Of a DNA stretch of 64,000 bases, positions 17,959-25,551 are shown piece after piece. Origin of the DNA: Pedobacter duraquae (GTDB lineage: Bacteria > Bacteroidota > Bacteroidia > Sphingobacteriales > Sphingobacteriaceae); contig NZ_SNWM01000005.1 of assembly GCF_004362245.1 (NCBI RefSeq), positions 62,001 through 126,000 on the forward strand, in the 5' to 3' direction. A model generated the notes under the pieces. It saw nothing but the letters and a program-made list of their open reading frames with translations. It was not told the origin of the DNA and did no database searches. A program made the position numbers and the translations under genes. The first letter of the stretch is position 1. The number at the start of each line of letters is the position of its first letter.

Positions 17959-18436
17959 CAGGGCCTAATTCAATCTGCCTTCTGATACTTTCCTCCAGCG
18001 AGATGAGTGTTTCTGTACGTTGAATTCCGGCCACGGCCTGAATCTCTTCGTTCAACACATGTCGCAGGTGGGAAGTATCTCTGCAAATAATCTTTGCAAA
18101 CATGCTATATGCACCCGTGGTGTAATGCAACTCTACTACCTCTTTGATCTTACTCAACTGCTCAACAGCATCTTTGTATTGGATGCCTTTTTCCAGGTAA
18201 ATACCCAGAAAGGCGCAGATGTCGTATCCCGCTTTTTGAGGATCAATGATCAGATGAGAACCACGAATAATTCCCATCTCGTTTAGTTTTTTCATTCTAA
18301 CGTGGATTGTTCCGCCAGAAACGATGAGATCTTTAGCGATTTCAGTGTACGGCTTGGTTGCATCCTGCATAAGTTGCTTGAGAATCTCGATATCGAGGTT
18401 GTCAATTTCTAAATTTTGGCTTTCTTTTTTGAGCAT
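17951..18436 (-). CDS. Lrp/AsnC family transcriptional regulator
   Basis: The 161-residue protein has an N-terminal helix-turn-helix (DNLDIEILKQLMQDATKPYTEIAKDL followed by GGTIHVRMKKLNEMGII, residues 12-60) and a C-terminal RAM effector-binding domain (about 75-155, with TTGAYSMFAKIICRD). Lrp/AsnC proteins form octamers and respond to amino acids. It is written divergently from the tandem tRNA-like unit, whose promoter lies about 75 bases upstream of its start. It overlaps the 3' end of tex by 8 bases. Target genes are unknown. Confidence 0.9.
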   Translation of the reverse strand: MLKKESQNLEIDNLDIEILKQLMQDATKPYTEIAKDLIVSGGTIHVRMKKLNEMGIIRGSHLIIDPQKAGYDICAFLGIYLEKGIQYKDAVEQLSKIKEVVELHYTTGAYSMFAKIICRDTSHLRHVLNEEIQAVAGIQRTETLISLEESIRRQIELGPAI

Positions 18437-18509
18437 CGATTTATCTTTTGTTAACTGTTTAGCTAATTTATTATAATTTTACTAAAAATAAAAATAAATG
18501 GTTAGAATA

Positions 18510-18541
18510 TTTGCAACGTTAGGGAGGTCTTGTTACATTTG
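18510..18541 (+). promoter_or_regulatory. Strong promoter of the tandem tRNA-like genes
   Basis: TTTG at 18510-18513 and TACATTTG at 18534-18541 are separated by 20 bases, matching both Bacteroidota sigma elements and their usual spacing. The first tRNA-like gene starts at 18589, so a short 5' leader of about 40 bases would be processed off. It is one of the two best -33/-7 pairs I see in the window, the other being that of the trp leader. Confidence 0.75.
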
Positions 18542-18588
18542 TATCAAGCAAGTAAGAAAAAAACGTTCTTTGATATTTGCTTAATCAT

Positions 18589-18697
18589 TGTAGGGTGGTG
18601 GAACTGGCAGACGCACCTCCTTGTCTCGGTGGTGGAGAATTGGAAAACCCGTAAGGGCTAACTACTCCTTGAAGGTTCGACTCCTTCCCCTACAGCA
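18589..18697 (+). tRNA. Atypical type II tRNA-like gene, copy 1 (GTC at the anticodon position)
   Basis: A cloverleaf can be drawn. Acceptor 18589-18595 pairs with 18688-18694 (7 bp). The D arm starts GTGG and has the Leu-like AACTGGCAGAC loop. The anticodon stem CCTCC/GGTGG has one T-T mismatch and the 7-base loop TTGTCTC (18621-18627). The T arm GAAGG-TTCGACT-CCTTC is perfect (18671-18687). Between the anticodon and T arms lies a 38-base variable region with an outer GGAG/CTCC stem and an inner CCC-GTAA-GGG hairpin. The anticodon triplet would be GTC (Asp), yet type II architecture belongs to Leu, Ser and bacterial Tyr tRNAs. The discriminator is G and CCA is not fully encoded. A decayed tRNA-Leu is the main alternative. 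Confidence 0.6.
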
Positions 18698-18713
18698 AAG
18701 AACATTGTTCTTT
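18697..18713 (+). repeat. Spacer hairpin between the two tRNA-like genes
   Basis: A 7-bp perfect stem (18697-18703 with 18707-18713) with the three-base loop ATT fills most of the 23-base spacer. It may guide processing of the two-unit transcript or be a weak pause site. Confidence 0.45.
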
Positions 18714-18720
18714 TACATCC

Positions 18721-18863
18721 TGTTGGGTGGTGAAACTGGCAGACACACCTCCTTGTCTCGGTGGTGGGGATTATGGGATAAACACAGTTTATGGGTTGAC
18801 CACAAATTAATTTTGAACTGCAGCTAACTTCCCCTTGAAGGTTCGACTCCTTCCCCAACAGCA
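18721..18863 (+). tRNA. Atypical type II tRNA-like gene, copy 2, with a 72-base variable arm
   Basis: The same cloverleaf as copy 1. Acceptor 18721-18727 pairs with 18854-18860, the D stem is GTG/CAC, and the anticodon stem and loop are identical (loop TTGTCTC at 18753-18759). The T arm is identical (18837-18853). The variable region, 18765-18836, is 72 bases long: an outer GGGG/CCCC stem encloses a perfect ATAAAC-ACA-GTTTAT hairpin (18778-18792) and further palindromic segments. Relative to copy 1, the acceptor has an A-T to T-A swap, the variable stem an A-T to G-C swap, and the D stem a wobble restored to a pair. Structure is therefore conserved while sequence changes. Seven T follow the 3' end. 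Confidence 0.55.
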
Positions 18864-18894
18864 GTTTTTTTATGAATAATAAGTTAGTTAAATT

Positions 18895-18923
18895 GAGCGA
18901 CCCCGGATAGGGTCGCTCTTTTT
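18895..18923 (+). terminator. Terminator of the tRNA-like unit
   Basis: GAGCGACCC (18895-18903) pairs perfectly with GGGTCGCTC (18910-18918) around a 6-base loop, followed by five T. It closes the unit that starts at the 18510-18541 promoter and separates it from the convergent amidohydrolase gene ending at 18926. Confidence 0.9.
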
Positions 18924-18925
18924 AT

Positions 18926-20239
18926 TTACTTAACTTTCAATCCATATTTTTCGCTGAATTTTCTGTCCAGTTGTTTGTGCAGGTTATCCAGGTTGATATC
19001 TCTTCCCTGAATAAATGCCTTTTCCACATTATTGGTTTTCATATCAAGTGCATCGCCTACTGAAATAAATAGGGTAGCATCTTTTCCGGCTTCCAAACTG
19101 CCTGTAGTTTTATCGACGCCTAAAACTTTTGCGGTATTCAGTGTGATGGTAGACAAAGCTTTTTCTTTGTCAAGCCCCCAAGCAGAAACAGTACCAGCCA
19201 TGAAAGGCAGGTTACGTTGTTGCCAGTATCCTTCGATACTTACGACAACATTTACGCCAGCATTGGCCAATATTGCGCCATTTTTGTAAGGCATATTCAC
19301 ATCATCATCCAGTGATGACGGCAAAGAATGCGGTTGTTTAATAACTACTGAAATGTTGTTTTCTTTTAGGAAATCAGTAACCAGATAGGCTTCTTCGCCA
19401 CCAACAATTACAGGAGTGATTCCATATTTCTTGGCAAAGTTTACTGCGGCAACGATGTCTTTCTGGCTATTGGCGGTAATGAATACCTTTTCAGAGCCAT
19501 CAAAGATGTGCTTCATCGCTGCAAGCCTGGTGTTGACTACATCCGGTTTTGCTTCTGAATAAGCCTTAGCTTCTGCAAAGAAAGCATCAAGGTCTGCGAT
19601 AGCAGCATTACGGCGTTCTTGCAGGGCTTCAGGATTGAAAGCTCCCATTCCACCGCGGCCACCACCAAATCCACCTCTGAAACGAGGTAATACGGGCCAG
19701 TTGATGTGCTGTGCGTCGTCAGTACGGATTACTGCATCTTCCCAGTTCCAGGCGTCTAATTGTACTACAGATGAGCTGCCTGAAATAGTACCACCTTCAG
19801 GGGTAATCTGTGCCATCAGGATACCATTGCTACGTAATGTTGCAGGTACTTTTGAATCTGTATTGTAAGCGATGAGTGATCTGATGTGCGGGTTCATGTT
19901 TCCAATTTCCTGGAAATCGAGGGTTGCTTTTACAGATTCAAACTCGGCAAGACCAAGGTTGGTTACCGGAGCGATAAAGCCTGGGTAAACATGCTTGCCT
20001 GCTGCCTTGATCTCCATAGCACCACCTTGAGGTACAGCCCCTGCGGCCGTTACGCTAACGATTTTCCCATTGCTGAACACGATCGTTCCGTTTTCTATTA
20101 CTGTACCGTTACCTACGTGGATGGTAGCTCCAGTAATAGCGATAGTTTGCGTTTGCTTCTTGGCTGGTGAAATGGTAGCCTGAGCAAAAGTTACTGCGCT
20201 GAGCGTGCTTAGCGCAAGTGTTAATAAATACTTATTCAT
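18926..20239 (-). CDS. Secreted amidohydrolase-like protein lacking the metal-binding motif
   Basis: The 437-residue protein has a signal peptide (cleaved near FAQA, residue 20), the composite beta-sandwich start of amidohydrolases (ITGATIHVGNGTVIENGTIV) and the closing module (LNTAKVLGVDKTTGSLEAGKDATLFI). At residues 89-94, where the family has D-x-H-x-H, it reads IAPVTN. The later histidines and the Asp ligand are also replaced (TANS, VGG, SIEG). A Gly-rich patch (GGFGGGRGG) lies near residue 180. The fold appears kept but metal-dependent catalysis should be lost. The start codon overlaps the stop of the upstream 1014-residue paralogue by 8 bases, so the two are co-translated and may form a complex. 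Confidence 0.85.
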   Translation of the reverse strand: MNKYLLTLALSTLSAVTFAQATISPAKKQTQTIAITGATIHVGNGTVIENGTIVFSNGKIVSVTAAGAVPQGGAMEIKAAGKHVYPGFIAPVTNLGLAEFESVKATLDFQEIGNMNPHIRSLIAYNTDSKVPATLRSNGILMAQITPEGGTISGSSSVVQLDAWNWEDAVIRTDDAQHINWPVLPRFRGGFGGGRGGMGAFNPEALQERRNAAIADLDAFFAEAKAYSEAKPDVVNTRLAAMKHIFDGSEKVFITANSQKDIVAAVNFAKKYGITPVIVGGEEAYLVTDFLKENNISVVIKQPHSLPSSLDDDVNMPYKNGAILANAGVNVVVSIEGYWQQRNLPFMAGTVSAWGLDKEKALSTITLNTAKVLGVDKTTGSLEAGKDATLFISVGDALDMKTNNVEKAFIQGRDINLDNLHKQLDRKFSEKYGLKVK

Positions 20240-23200
20240 GGGAGTGACTCCTTTCTAATTCGGTAAGTTCTGCGGAATAGTCTTCCAATGTTTCGCAAGC
20301 ATATAGGCGTGGTGCTTCAAATACAGGTCTCTGTGTTCTTGCTCCTCTGCTTTTGCTATCCAGCATTTTCTGGATCAACCTTGCGCGTTCGCCTTGTTGT
20401 GCTTTTCTAACGATCACGTCCTGATCAAGATCCCAGTAGGGGATACCATCTACAAATGTTTTCTCTGCCTTAGCATAGATAGACAATGGGTTTGCTGACC
20501 AGATTACAACATCTGCATCTTTACCTGCTTTGATGCTACCAACACGGTTATCAATGTGCAGCATTTTTGCTGGGTTTAACGTTACCAGTTTCAATGCTTC
20601 CTCTTCAGGAACGCCACCATATAAGACTGATTTACCAGCTTCCTGGTTTAATCTTCTGGCCATCTCCGCATCATCAGAGTTAAAGGCGGTAGTGATGCCT
20701 ACGTTGTGCATGATTGCACCATTGTAAGGAATAGCTTCCTGAACCTCCATTTTGTAAGCCCACCAATCTGCAAATGTAGATCCGGCGATCCCATGAGCTT
20801 TCATTTTGTCTGCTACTTTATAGCCTTCCAGAATGTGTGTAAAGGTGTTGATCTTAAAGCCCATGCTGTCTGCAGCATGGATTAGCATGTTGATTTCAGA
20901 TTGAACGTAAGAGTGACAAGTGATGAAACGTTTGTTGTTTAGGATTTCTACGATAGCATCAAGTTCCAGGTCTCTTCTTACGTTGTTACCTTTAACAGCC
21001 ATGCCGGCCTGGTATTCTTTAGCGCGGGTAAACTCATCGATATAACTTTGCTCAACACCCATACGTGTTACTGGGAAACGTGCACCAGAACCGAAGTTAC
21101 TTTGCTTAACATTTTCTCCGAGTGCAAACTTGATGAAACCATCGTTGCCACCAAATTTAAGTTCTTCAGCAGATTTACCCCAGCGCAATTTAATCAACTG
21201 GCTTTGTCCGCCAATCGGATTTGCCGACCCATGTAATAAGTGCGAGGTAGTTACTCCACCTGCCAGCTGGCGGTAAATGTTTACATCTTCTCCGTTAACA
21301 ACATCAGCGATACGTACTTCGGCAGATGAAGACTGTGCGCCTTCGTTTACACCACCAGCGATAGCGATGTGTGAGTGCTCATCAACGATACCTGCAGTAA
21401 TGTGTTTGCCTGTAGCATCTATTACTTTGGCGTTTCCTGCGGATAAACCTTTACCTACAGCTTTAATTTTTCCGCCTTCCAGCAGTACGTCTGCATTTTG
21501 CAGGATACCTTCTTTTTCATTGGTCCAAACGGTAGCATTTTTAAGTAATACAGATTCCTGAACGGGAGCTGCAGCAGTACCAAATGCTGTGAAAGGATAG
21601 ATTAAAGTGCCCAGTGTAGCAAGTGCTGGTTTAGGCTCTTCTCTTCTAGGCATTTCTTTACCTGCCTCCTTAAATGAAGCGGTCCAGTGACCTTCCGTAC
21701 CATCAGACAAAGCAGACTCACCTTTGAAGGTAAGCGGACTTGCTGAAGTTACATATCCACTTAAACGAACATCTCCTTTAGGGTTTTTTCTAAGGTTAAA
21801 GTTGATGCTCAACCAATCTCCACTGCGTGTAAATGTTGCTGTTACCTTTGTGCTGTCTGGTCCTGATCTTTCAATCGCTGCAGCACTTCCGCCACCGGTA
21901 CCAGTAATCTTTAAGGTTAATGCGCCGATACCATCTACATTTAAGGCATAAACACCTCTCAGGTCGGTCGTGTTGATTTTATTAACTACAAAACGTTTAC
22001 CCTGTACCCAGTTTTCGAATACGATATTTCCGTTTTTGAACAGGTTGTCAGAAGTAATAAGGAAGTTGGCCAGTTTGCCTTTTTCCAGGGTGCCTACTTT
22101 GTCAGATATACCGACTAAACGGGCAGGAACTTCAGTTACAGATAACAAAGCTTGTTTTTCTGTAAGACCATTGTCGATTGCAGTGCGGATATTGGTCCAG
22201 AAATCTCTGATATTATCCAATCCCGTGGTGGTGATTGCAAAGTTGATTCCAGCTTTTTCAAGTGCTGCAGGGTTTGTTGGTGCAAGTTCCCAGCCTTTCA
22301 TTTGTGTTAATGACACACTTCTTGCTTCAGCAGGATCTTCTACGTCGAAAGCCTTAACAAAGGAAATCGGGATGATCAGGCTGGCACCTGTAGCCTTAAC
22401 CTCAGGAATACGCTGATATTCGTCACCAGTAGTTTTGAAGATGTATTTTTTAGAGAATTCCTTGCCGATTTTGTCGGCACGCAGGATATTCTGCCATCCA
22501 TCTACTTCGAAGATCTGCGACAAATTTTGTTGTTTGTTGAACTCTTCCAAAGAGATGTTGTACTCTTCTTTTTGTTTGCCATACCATTGTGCATCGTAAT
22601 AGGTTTGACGCAGTAGAGCGATGGATCCCATCAATGATGTAGGGTAGTCGTTTGAAGAAGTCCCTTTACTGAAAGAATAGTTGGCTGCTGTTTGTGCGCT
22701 CAGCATGTTGTTGTTTTCAGGCTCGTCGCTCAGCGTAACTGCTGCGGAAGTTCCGCGGGCAATACCATCTCTGTTTACAACGTTAACACTACCAAAACCT
22801 GCTTTACGCATGTCGTCAGCTTTCTTGCTGTCGTTAGCGATCATACCTTTAACTTCCGTTTCAGGGCGGATGGCTTCATTCCAGTTATAAGCCCCTTTTT
22901 TTGTTGATACGAAGATCGACTGGCGACCGCCGCCACCTCCACCAAAGCCACCACCAGCACCACCGCGTGTCGCCTCAGGCAATCCGTAGGTAGTAAAAGG
23001 GTCTATTAGCGAAGGGTAAATGAATTTTCCTTTCAGGTCTATTACGACATAGCCTTTAGGTACTGCGGTGCCGGCACCTACAGATTGAATAGTTTGACCT
23101 TTAATTAGCAATGTTCCATTGCTAATGGTCTGGTTGGCACTTACCACAATGGTTGCATTTACAAAAGCAAACTGTCCGGGCCGGTTGTCATACGAACCAT

Positions 23201-23276
23201 TTACAGGATATGTTTGTTGTGCAAATAAACATGTAGCAGAAAATGCCAACGCAAGCGTCAGTAGAATTTTCTTCAT
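20232..23276 (-). CDS. Double-module secreted amidohydrolase
   Basis: The 1014-residue protein has a signal peptide (cleaved near FAQQ) and two amidohydrolase modules. The first (about 35-430) lacks the metal motif: DPFTT at 92-96 replaces D-x-H-x-H. A Gly-rich linker (GGGFGGGGGG) follows near 108-117. After an intermediate beta region (about 440-560) the second module (about 580-985) is intact: DEHSH with His634 and His636, then CHSYVQ, FTHILEG and FNSDDAEM supply the remaining ligands. It closes with GSIKAGKDADVVIWSANPLS. Substrates of related secreted imidazolonepropionase-like enzymes are N-acyl or peptide-like amides. It is the first gene of a two-gene operon with the 437-residue paralogue. 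Confidence 0.88.
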   Translation of the reverse strand: MKKILLTLALAFSATCLFAQQTYPVNGSYDNRPGQFAFVNATIVVSANQTISNGTLLIKGQTIQSVGAGTAVPKGYVVIDLKGKFIYPSLIDPFTTYGLPEATRGGAGGGFGGGGGGRQSIFVSTKKGAYNWNEAIRPETEVKGMIANDSKKADDMRKAGFGSVNVVNRDGIARGTSAAVTLSDEPENNNMLSAQTAANYSFSKGTSSNDYPTSLMGSIALLRQTYYDAQWYGKQKEEYNISLEEFNKQQNLSQIFEVDGWQNILRADKIGKEFSKKYIFKTTGDEYQRIPEVKATGASLIIPISFVKAFDVEDPAEARSVSLTQMKGWELAPTNPAALEKAGINFAITTTGLDNIRDFWTNIRTAIDNGLTEKQALLSVTEVPARLVGISDKVGTLEKGKLANFLITSDNLFKNGNIVFENWVQGKRFVVNKINTTDLRGVYALNVDGIGALTLKITGTGGGSAAAIERSGPDSTKVTATFTRSGDWLSINFNLRKNPKGDVRLSGYVTSASPLTFKGESALSDGTEGHWTASFKEAGKEMPRREEPKPALATLGTLIYPFTAFGTAAAPVQESVLLKNATVWTNEKEGILQNADVLLEGGKIKAVGKGLSAGNAKVIDATGKHITAGIVDEHSHIAIAGGVNEGAQSSSAEVRIADVVNGEDVNIYRQLAGGVTTSHLLHGSANPIGGQSQLIKLRWGKSAEELKFGGNDGFIKFALGENVKQSNFGSGARFPVTRMGVEQSYIDEFTRAKEYQAGMAVKGNNVRRDLELDAIVEILNNKRFITCHSYVQSEINMLIHAADSMGFKINTFTHILEGYKVADKMKAHGIAGSTFADWWAYKMEVQEAIPYNGAIMHNVGITTAFNSDDAEMARRLNQEAGKSVLYGGVPEEEALKLVTLNPAKMLHIDNRVGSIKAGKDADVVIWSANPLSIYAKAEKTFVDGIPYWDLDQDVIVRKAQQGERARLIQKMLDSKSRGARTQRPVFEAPRLYACETLEDYSAELTELERSHSHE

Positions 23277-23468
23277 AAAATTTAGTTTAGTGCTTAAATC
23301 TATTATAAAATTCCGGATCTTTGCGTTTATATCATGTTTTTTACTGAAAATGATGGCTTTATCGCAATTTAAACTCGATTAACTGTTTAAAATGAGTATA
23401 AACTGTGTTATGTGCTGCGACTTTGTAAATTATAAGTATGTGATTAAGTATGTTTAAATAAAAATTCT

Positions 23469-23918
23469 ATGAATCTAGGAGAAATCGTTAAAAGTGCGCA
23501 TTCCGGATGGCGCTATGTAGTATTGATCATGTTATTGGGCGCTATATTTAATGCGCTCTCTGGTTACTTCGGTAAAAAACCGTATACCGAAGGCAGCAGG
23601 AAGCTGAATGTTTTCACGCTGATCAGTGCACACATTCAGCTGGTATTAGGTTTGGCTGCGTATTTTATAAATGGGTGGTATAACGTTTCATCTGCTGTTG
23701 CTATGGGCCGTTACTGGAAAATGGAGCATATCAGTATGATGATTTTCGCTATTATCCTGATCACTGTAGGAAATGCCCGCTCTAAAAAGGTGGATAGCGC
23801 GCTGATGAAACACCGTACTATTGCCTTGTATTTTACCCTGGCATTGATTATCATCATTGTGGCTATCTTCACCATGGTTAAGGCTGATCCTAGTCGTACG
23901 TACATGGGGCTTTCATAA
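23469..23918 (+). CDS. Four-helix membrane protein, cytochrome b561-like in outline
   Basis: The 149-residue protein has four hydrophobic segments (about 16-33, 52-72, 90-108, 118-138). Histidines lie near the first two and third segments (SAHSGWRY, ISAHIQLVLG, KMEHISMM), an arrangement compatible with haem b binding. Proteins of this length and pattern are widespread in Bacteroidota but uncharacterised. It stands alone between the divergent amidohydrolase operon and the trp leader. Haem binding is inference only. Confidence 0.7.
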   Translation: MNLGEIVKSAHSGWRYVVLIMLLGAIFNALSGYFGKKPYTEGSRKLNVFTLISAHIQLVLGLAAYFINGWYNVSSAVAMGRYWKMEHISMMIFAIILITVGNARSKKVDSALMKHRTIALYFTLALIIIIVAIFTMVKADPSRTYMGLS

Positions 23919-23934
23919 ATTTTTAAGAATTAAT

Positions 23935-23964
23935 TTTGCATCATCAGATTTATTTATATTTTTG
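23935..23964 (+). promoter_or_regulatory. Promoter of the trp operon
   Basis: TTTG at 23935-23938 and TATTTTTG at 23957-23964 are 18 bases apart, matching the Bacteroidota consensus. The expected transcription start is only a few bases before the leader peptide ATG at 23971. Confidence 0.65.
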
Positions 23965-23970
23965 TTGCTC

Positions 23971-24048
23971 ATGATCAACAATATACATACATGGCAATGG
24001 CGCGGGTTTTCTGAAAAGAGTTCCGTCGAAGCTTTGTGTACCTTATAG
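23971..24048 (+). CDS. trpL: trp operon leader peptide
   Basis: A 25-codon frame begins MINNIHTWQWRGF and ends at TAG 24046-24048. Trp codons at positions 8 and 10 (TGG at 23992 and 23998) are the sensor typical of attenuation by ribosome stalling. It lies directly behind the promoter and 30 bases before the terminator hairpin preceding trpE. When charged tRNA-Trp is scarce the ribosome should pause on the two codons and favour read-through. Confidence 0.75.
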   Translation: MINNIHTWQWRGFSEKSSVEALCTL

Positions 24049-24077
24049 TTTATCAACCTAAACCAAAACCACATTAT

Positions 24078-24112
24078 AACCCGACGTACAACACGTCGGG
24101 TTTTTTTGTTTT
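24078..24112 (+). terminator. trp attenuator terminator
   Basis: AACCCGACGT (24078-24087) pairs perfectly with ACGTCGGGTT (24093-24102) around ACAAC, followed by an almost pure T-tract. CGTCG at 24024-24028 can pair with CGACG at 24082-24086 and would break the terminator, so it is a candidate antiterminator arm. The trpE start codon is 26 bases downstream of the T-tract. Confidence 0.8.
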
Positions 24113-24137
24113 TACAGCAGATTATTTAACAGTTACC

Positions 24138-25541
24138 ATGAAGAAATATAAGATTAAGACATCCTTTAAAAAGCGGCTTGCAGATACCGCAACGCCGGTA
24201 AGCATTTATTTGCGACTGCGGGATGTTTTTCCGAATACAATTTTACTGGAAAGCTCCGACTACCATAGTCGCGAGAACGCCGTAAGTTACGTCTGCGCTG
24301 ATCCTGTTGCAGGGATTTTGTTAAAAGATGGTGTGCTAAGCACTTACTTTCCTGACGGCAGCACCGCTGAAAAAAATGAATTTACGCTTACCGAAGAAAT
24401 TGCCCTGTTTAAGTCGGCATTTGAAACGGATACATTACCCGATAAAAGATATATCTCCAACGGCTTGTTCGGTTACTTCACCTGGAATGCAGTGCAGCAT
24501 TTTGAAGACATCAAGTTTACCGCTGTAACCCCTGAGGATGAAAAGATCCCAGTAATGCAATACCATATTTACAGGTATATCATCGCAGTAGATCACTTCA
24601 GGAATGAAGTCACTTTATTCAAAAATAACTTCGACGGGACTGCTGATGAGGATCTGGCACGCATAGAATACATCATCCAGAACAAAAACTTTCCGGAATA
24701 TAGCTTCGACACGCAGGGGGAAGAGCAATCTAACCTTACGGATACTGGATTTAAGGATATTGTTGAGCAGATGAAGAAGCATATCCTGCGCGGAGATGTT
24801 TTTCAGATAGTTCCTTCAAGGGCGTACAATCAGGGCTTTACCGGGGATGAGTTTAACGTATACCGATGCTTGCGCTCTATCAACCCATCACCTTACCTGT
24901 TTTATTTTGATTACGGAAACTTTAAGCTTTTCGGCTCATCGCCGGAGGCACAGATTACCATACAAAATAAGGTGGTCAATATTTACCCGATTGCGGGTAC
25001 ATTCAAGCGCACAGGGAATGATGAGGAGGATGCGGAGCTTGCGCGGAAGCTGGAAATGGACCCTAAGGAAAGTGCTGAGCATGTGATGTTGGTAGACCTT
25101 GCGCGTAACGACCTGAGCAGGCACTGCCGGCAGGTAGAAGTGAAGTCGTTTAAGGAGGTACAGTACTACTCGCACCTGATCCATCTGGTATCTAAGGTAA
25201 GTGGCAACCTGCAACCCGGAGCTTCAGCGATACATGTTGTTGCGGATACCTACCCCGCAGGAACGTTAAGCGGGGCGCCAAAATATAAGGCAATGCAGCT
25301 GATTGACCAATATGAAGGCCTTGGCCGTAACTTTTATGCCGGTGCAATTGGCTATATGGGATTTAACGATGAGTTTAACCATGCCATCATGATCAGAACC
25401 TTTATGAGTAAGAACAACCAGCTGCACTACCGGGCGGGAGCCGGCATTGTTGCCGACTCGGTGGCAGAGAACGAACTCAATGAAGTAAATAACAAAATTG
25501 CGGCCCTGCGTAAAGCCATTGTGATGGCTAAAGATATTTAA
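24138..25541 (+). CDS. trpE: Anthranilate synthase component I
   Basis: The 467-residue protein converts chorismate to anthranilate with ammonia from TrpG, the first step of tryptophan synthesis. LLESSDYHSRENAVSYV near the N-terminus contains the LLES element that binds tryptophan for feedback inhibition. The chorismate-binding domain has GDVFQIVPSR, FGSSPEA, IAGTFKRTG, ERAEHVMLVDLARND-like sequence, TYPAGTLSGAPK and RAGAGIVADSV. The LLES element and the trpG/trpC neighbours argue against pabB. The ATG at 24138 is chosen because it follows the attenuator; in-frame codons upstream run through the terminator. Confidence 0.93.
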   Translation: MKKYKIKTSFKKRLADTATPVSIYLRLRDVFPNTILLESSDYHSRENAVSYVCADPVAGILLKDGVLSTYFPDGSTAEKNEFTLTEEIALFKSAFETDTLPDKRYISNGLFGYFTWNAVQHFEDIKFTAVTPEDEKIPVMQYHIYRYIIAVDHFRNEVTLFKNNFDGTADEDLARIEYIIQNKNFPEYSFDTQGEEQSNLTDTGFKDIVEQMKKHILRGDVFQIVPSRAYNQGFTGDEFNVYRCLRSINPSPYLFYFDYGNFKLFGSSPEAQITIQNKVVNIYPIAGTFKRTGNDEEDAELARKLEMDPKESAEHVMLVDLARNDLSRHCRQVEVKSFKEVQYYSHLIHLVSKVSGNLQPGASAIHVVADTYPAGTLSGAPKYKAMQLIDQYEGLGRNFYAGAIGYMGFNDEFNHAIMIRTFMSKNNQLHYRAGAGIVADSVAENELNEVNNKIAALRKAIVMAKDI

Positions 25542-25551
25542 GCTTATAGAA

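Noticed and set aside
18621..18858. Open frames across the tandem tRNA-like genes on both strands
   Set aside because: They consist of structured RNA sequence read as protein, resemble no family, and the cloverleaf explains the region better.
18589..18863. tRNA-Sec, tRNA-Pyl or tmRNA as identity of the tRNA-like genes
   Set aside because: The anticodon position is GTC, not TCA or CTA, and there is no tag-peptide frame or pseudoknot region of tmRNA length.
22921..22980. Repetitive CCACC/CCGCC tract resembling a DNA repeat
   Set aside because: It is the coding sequence of the Gly-rich linker in the double amidohydrolase.
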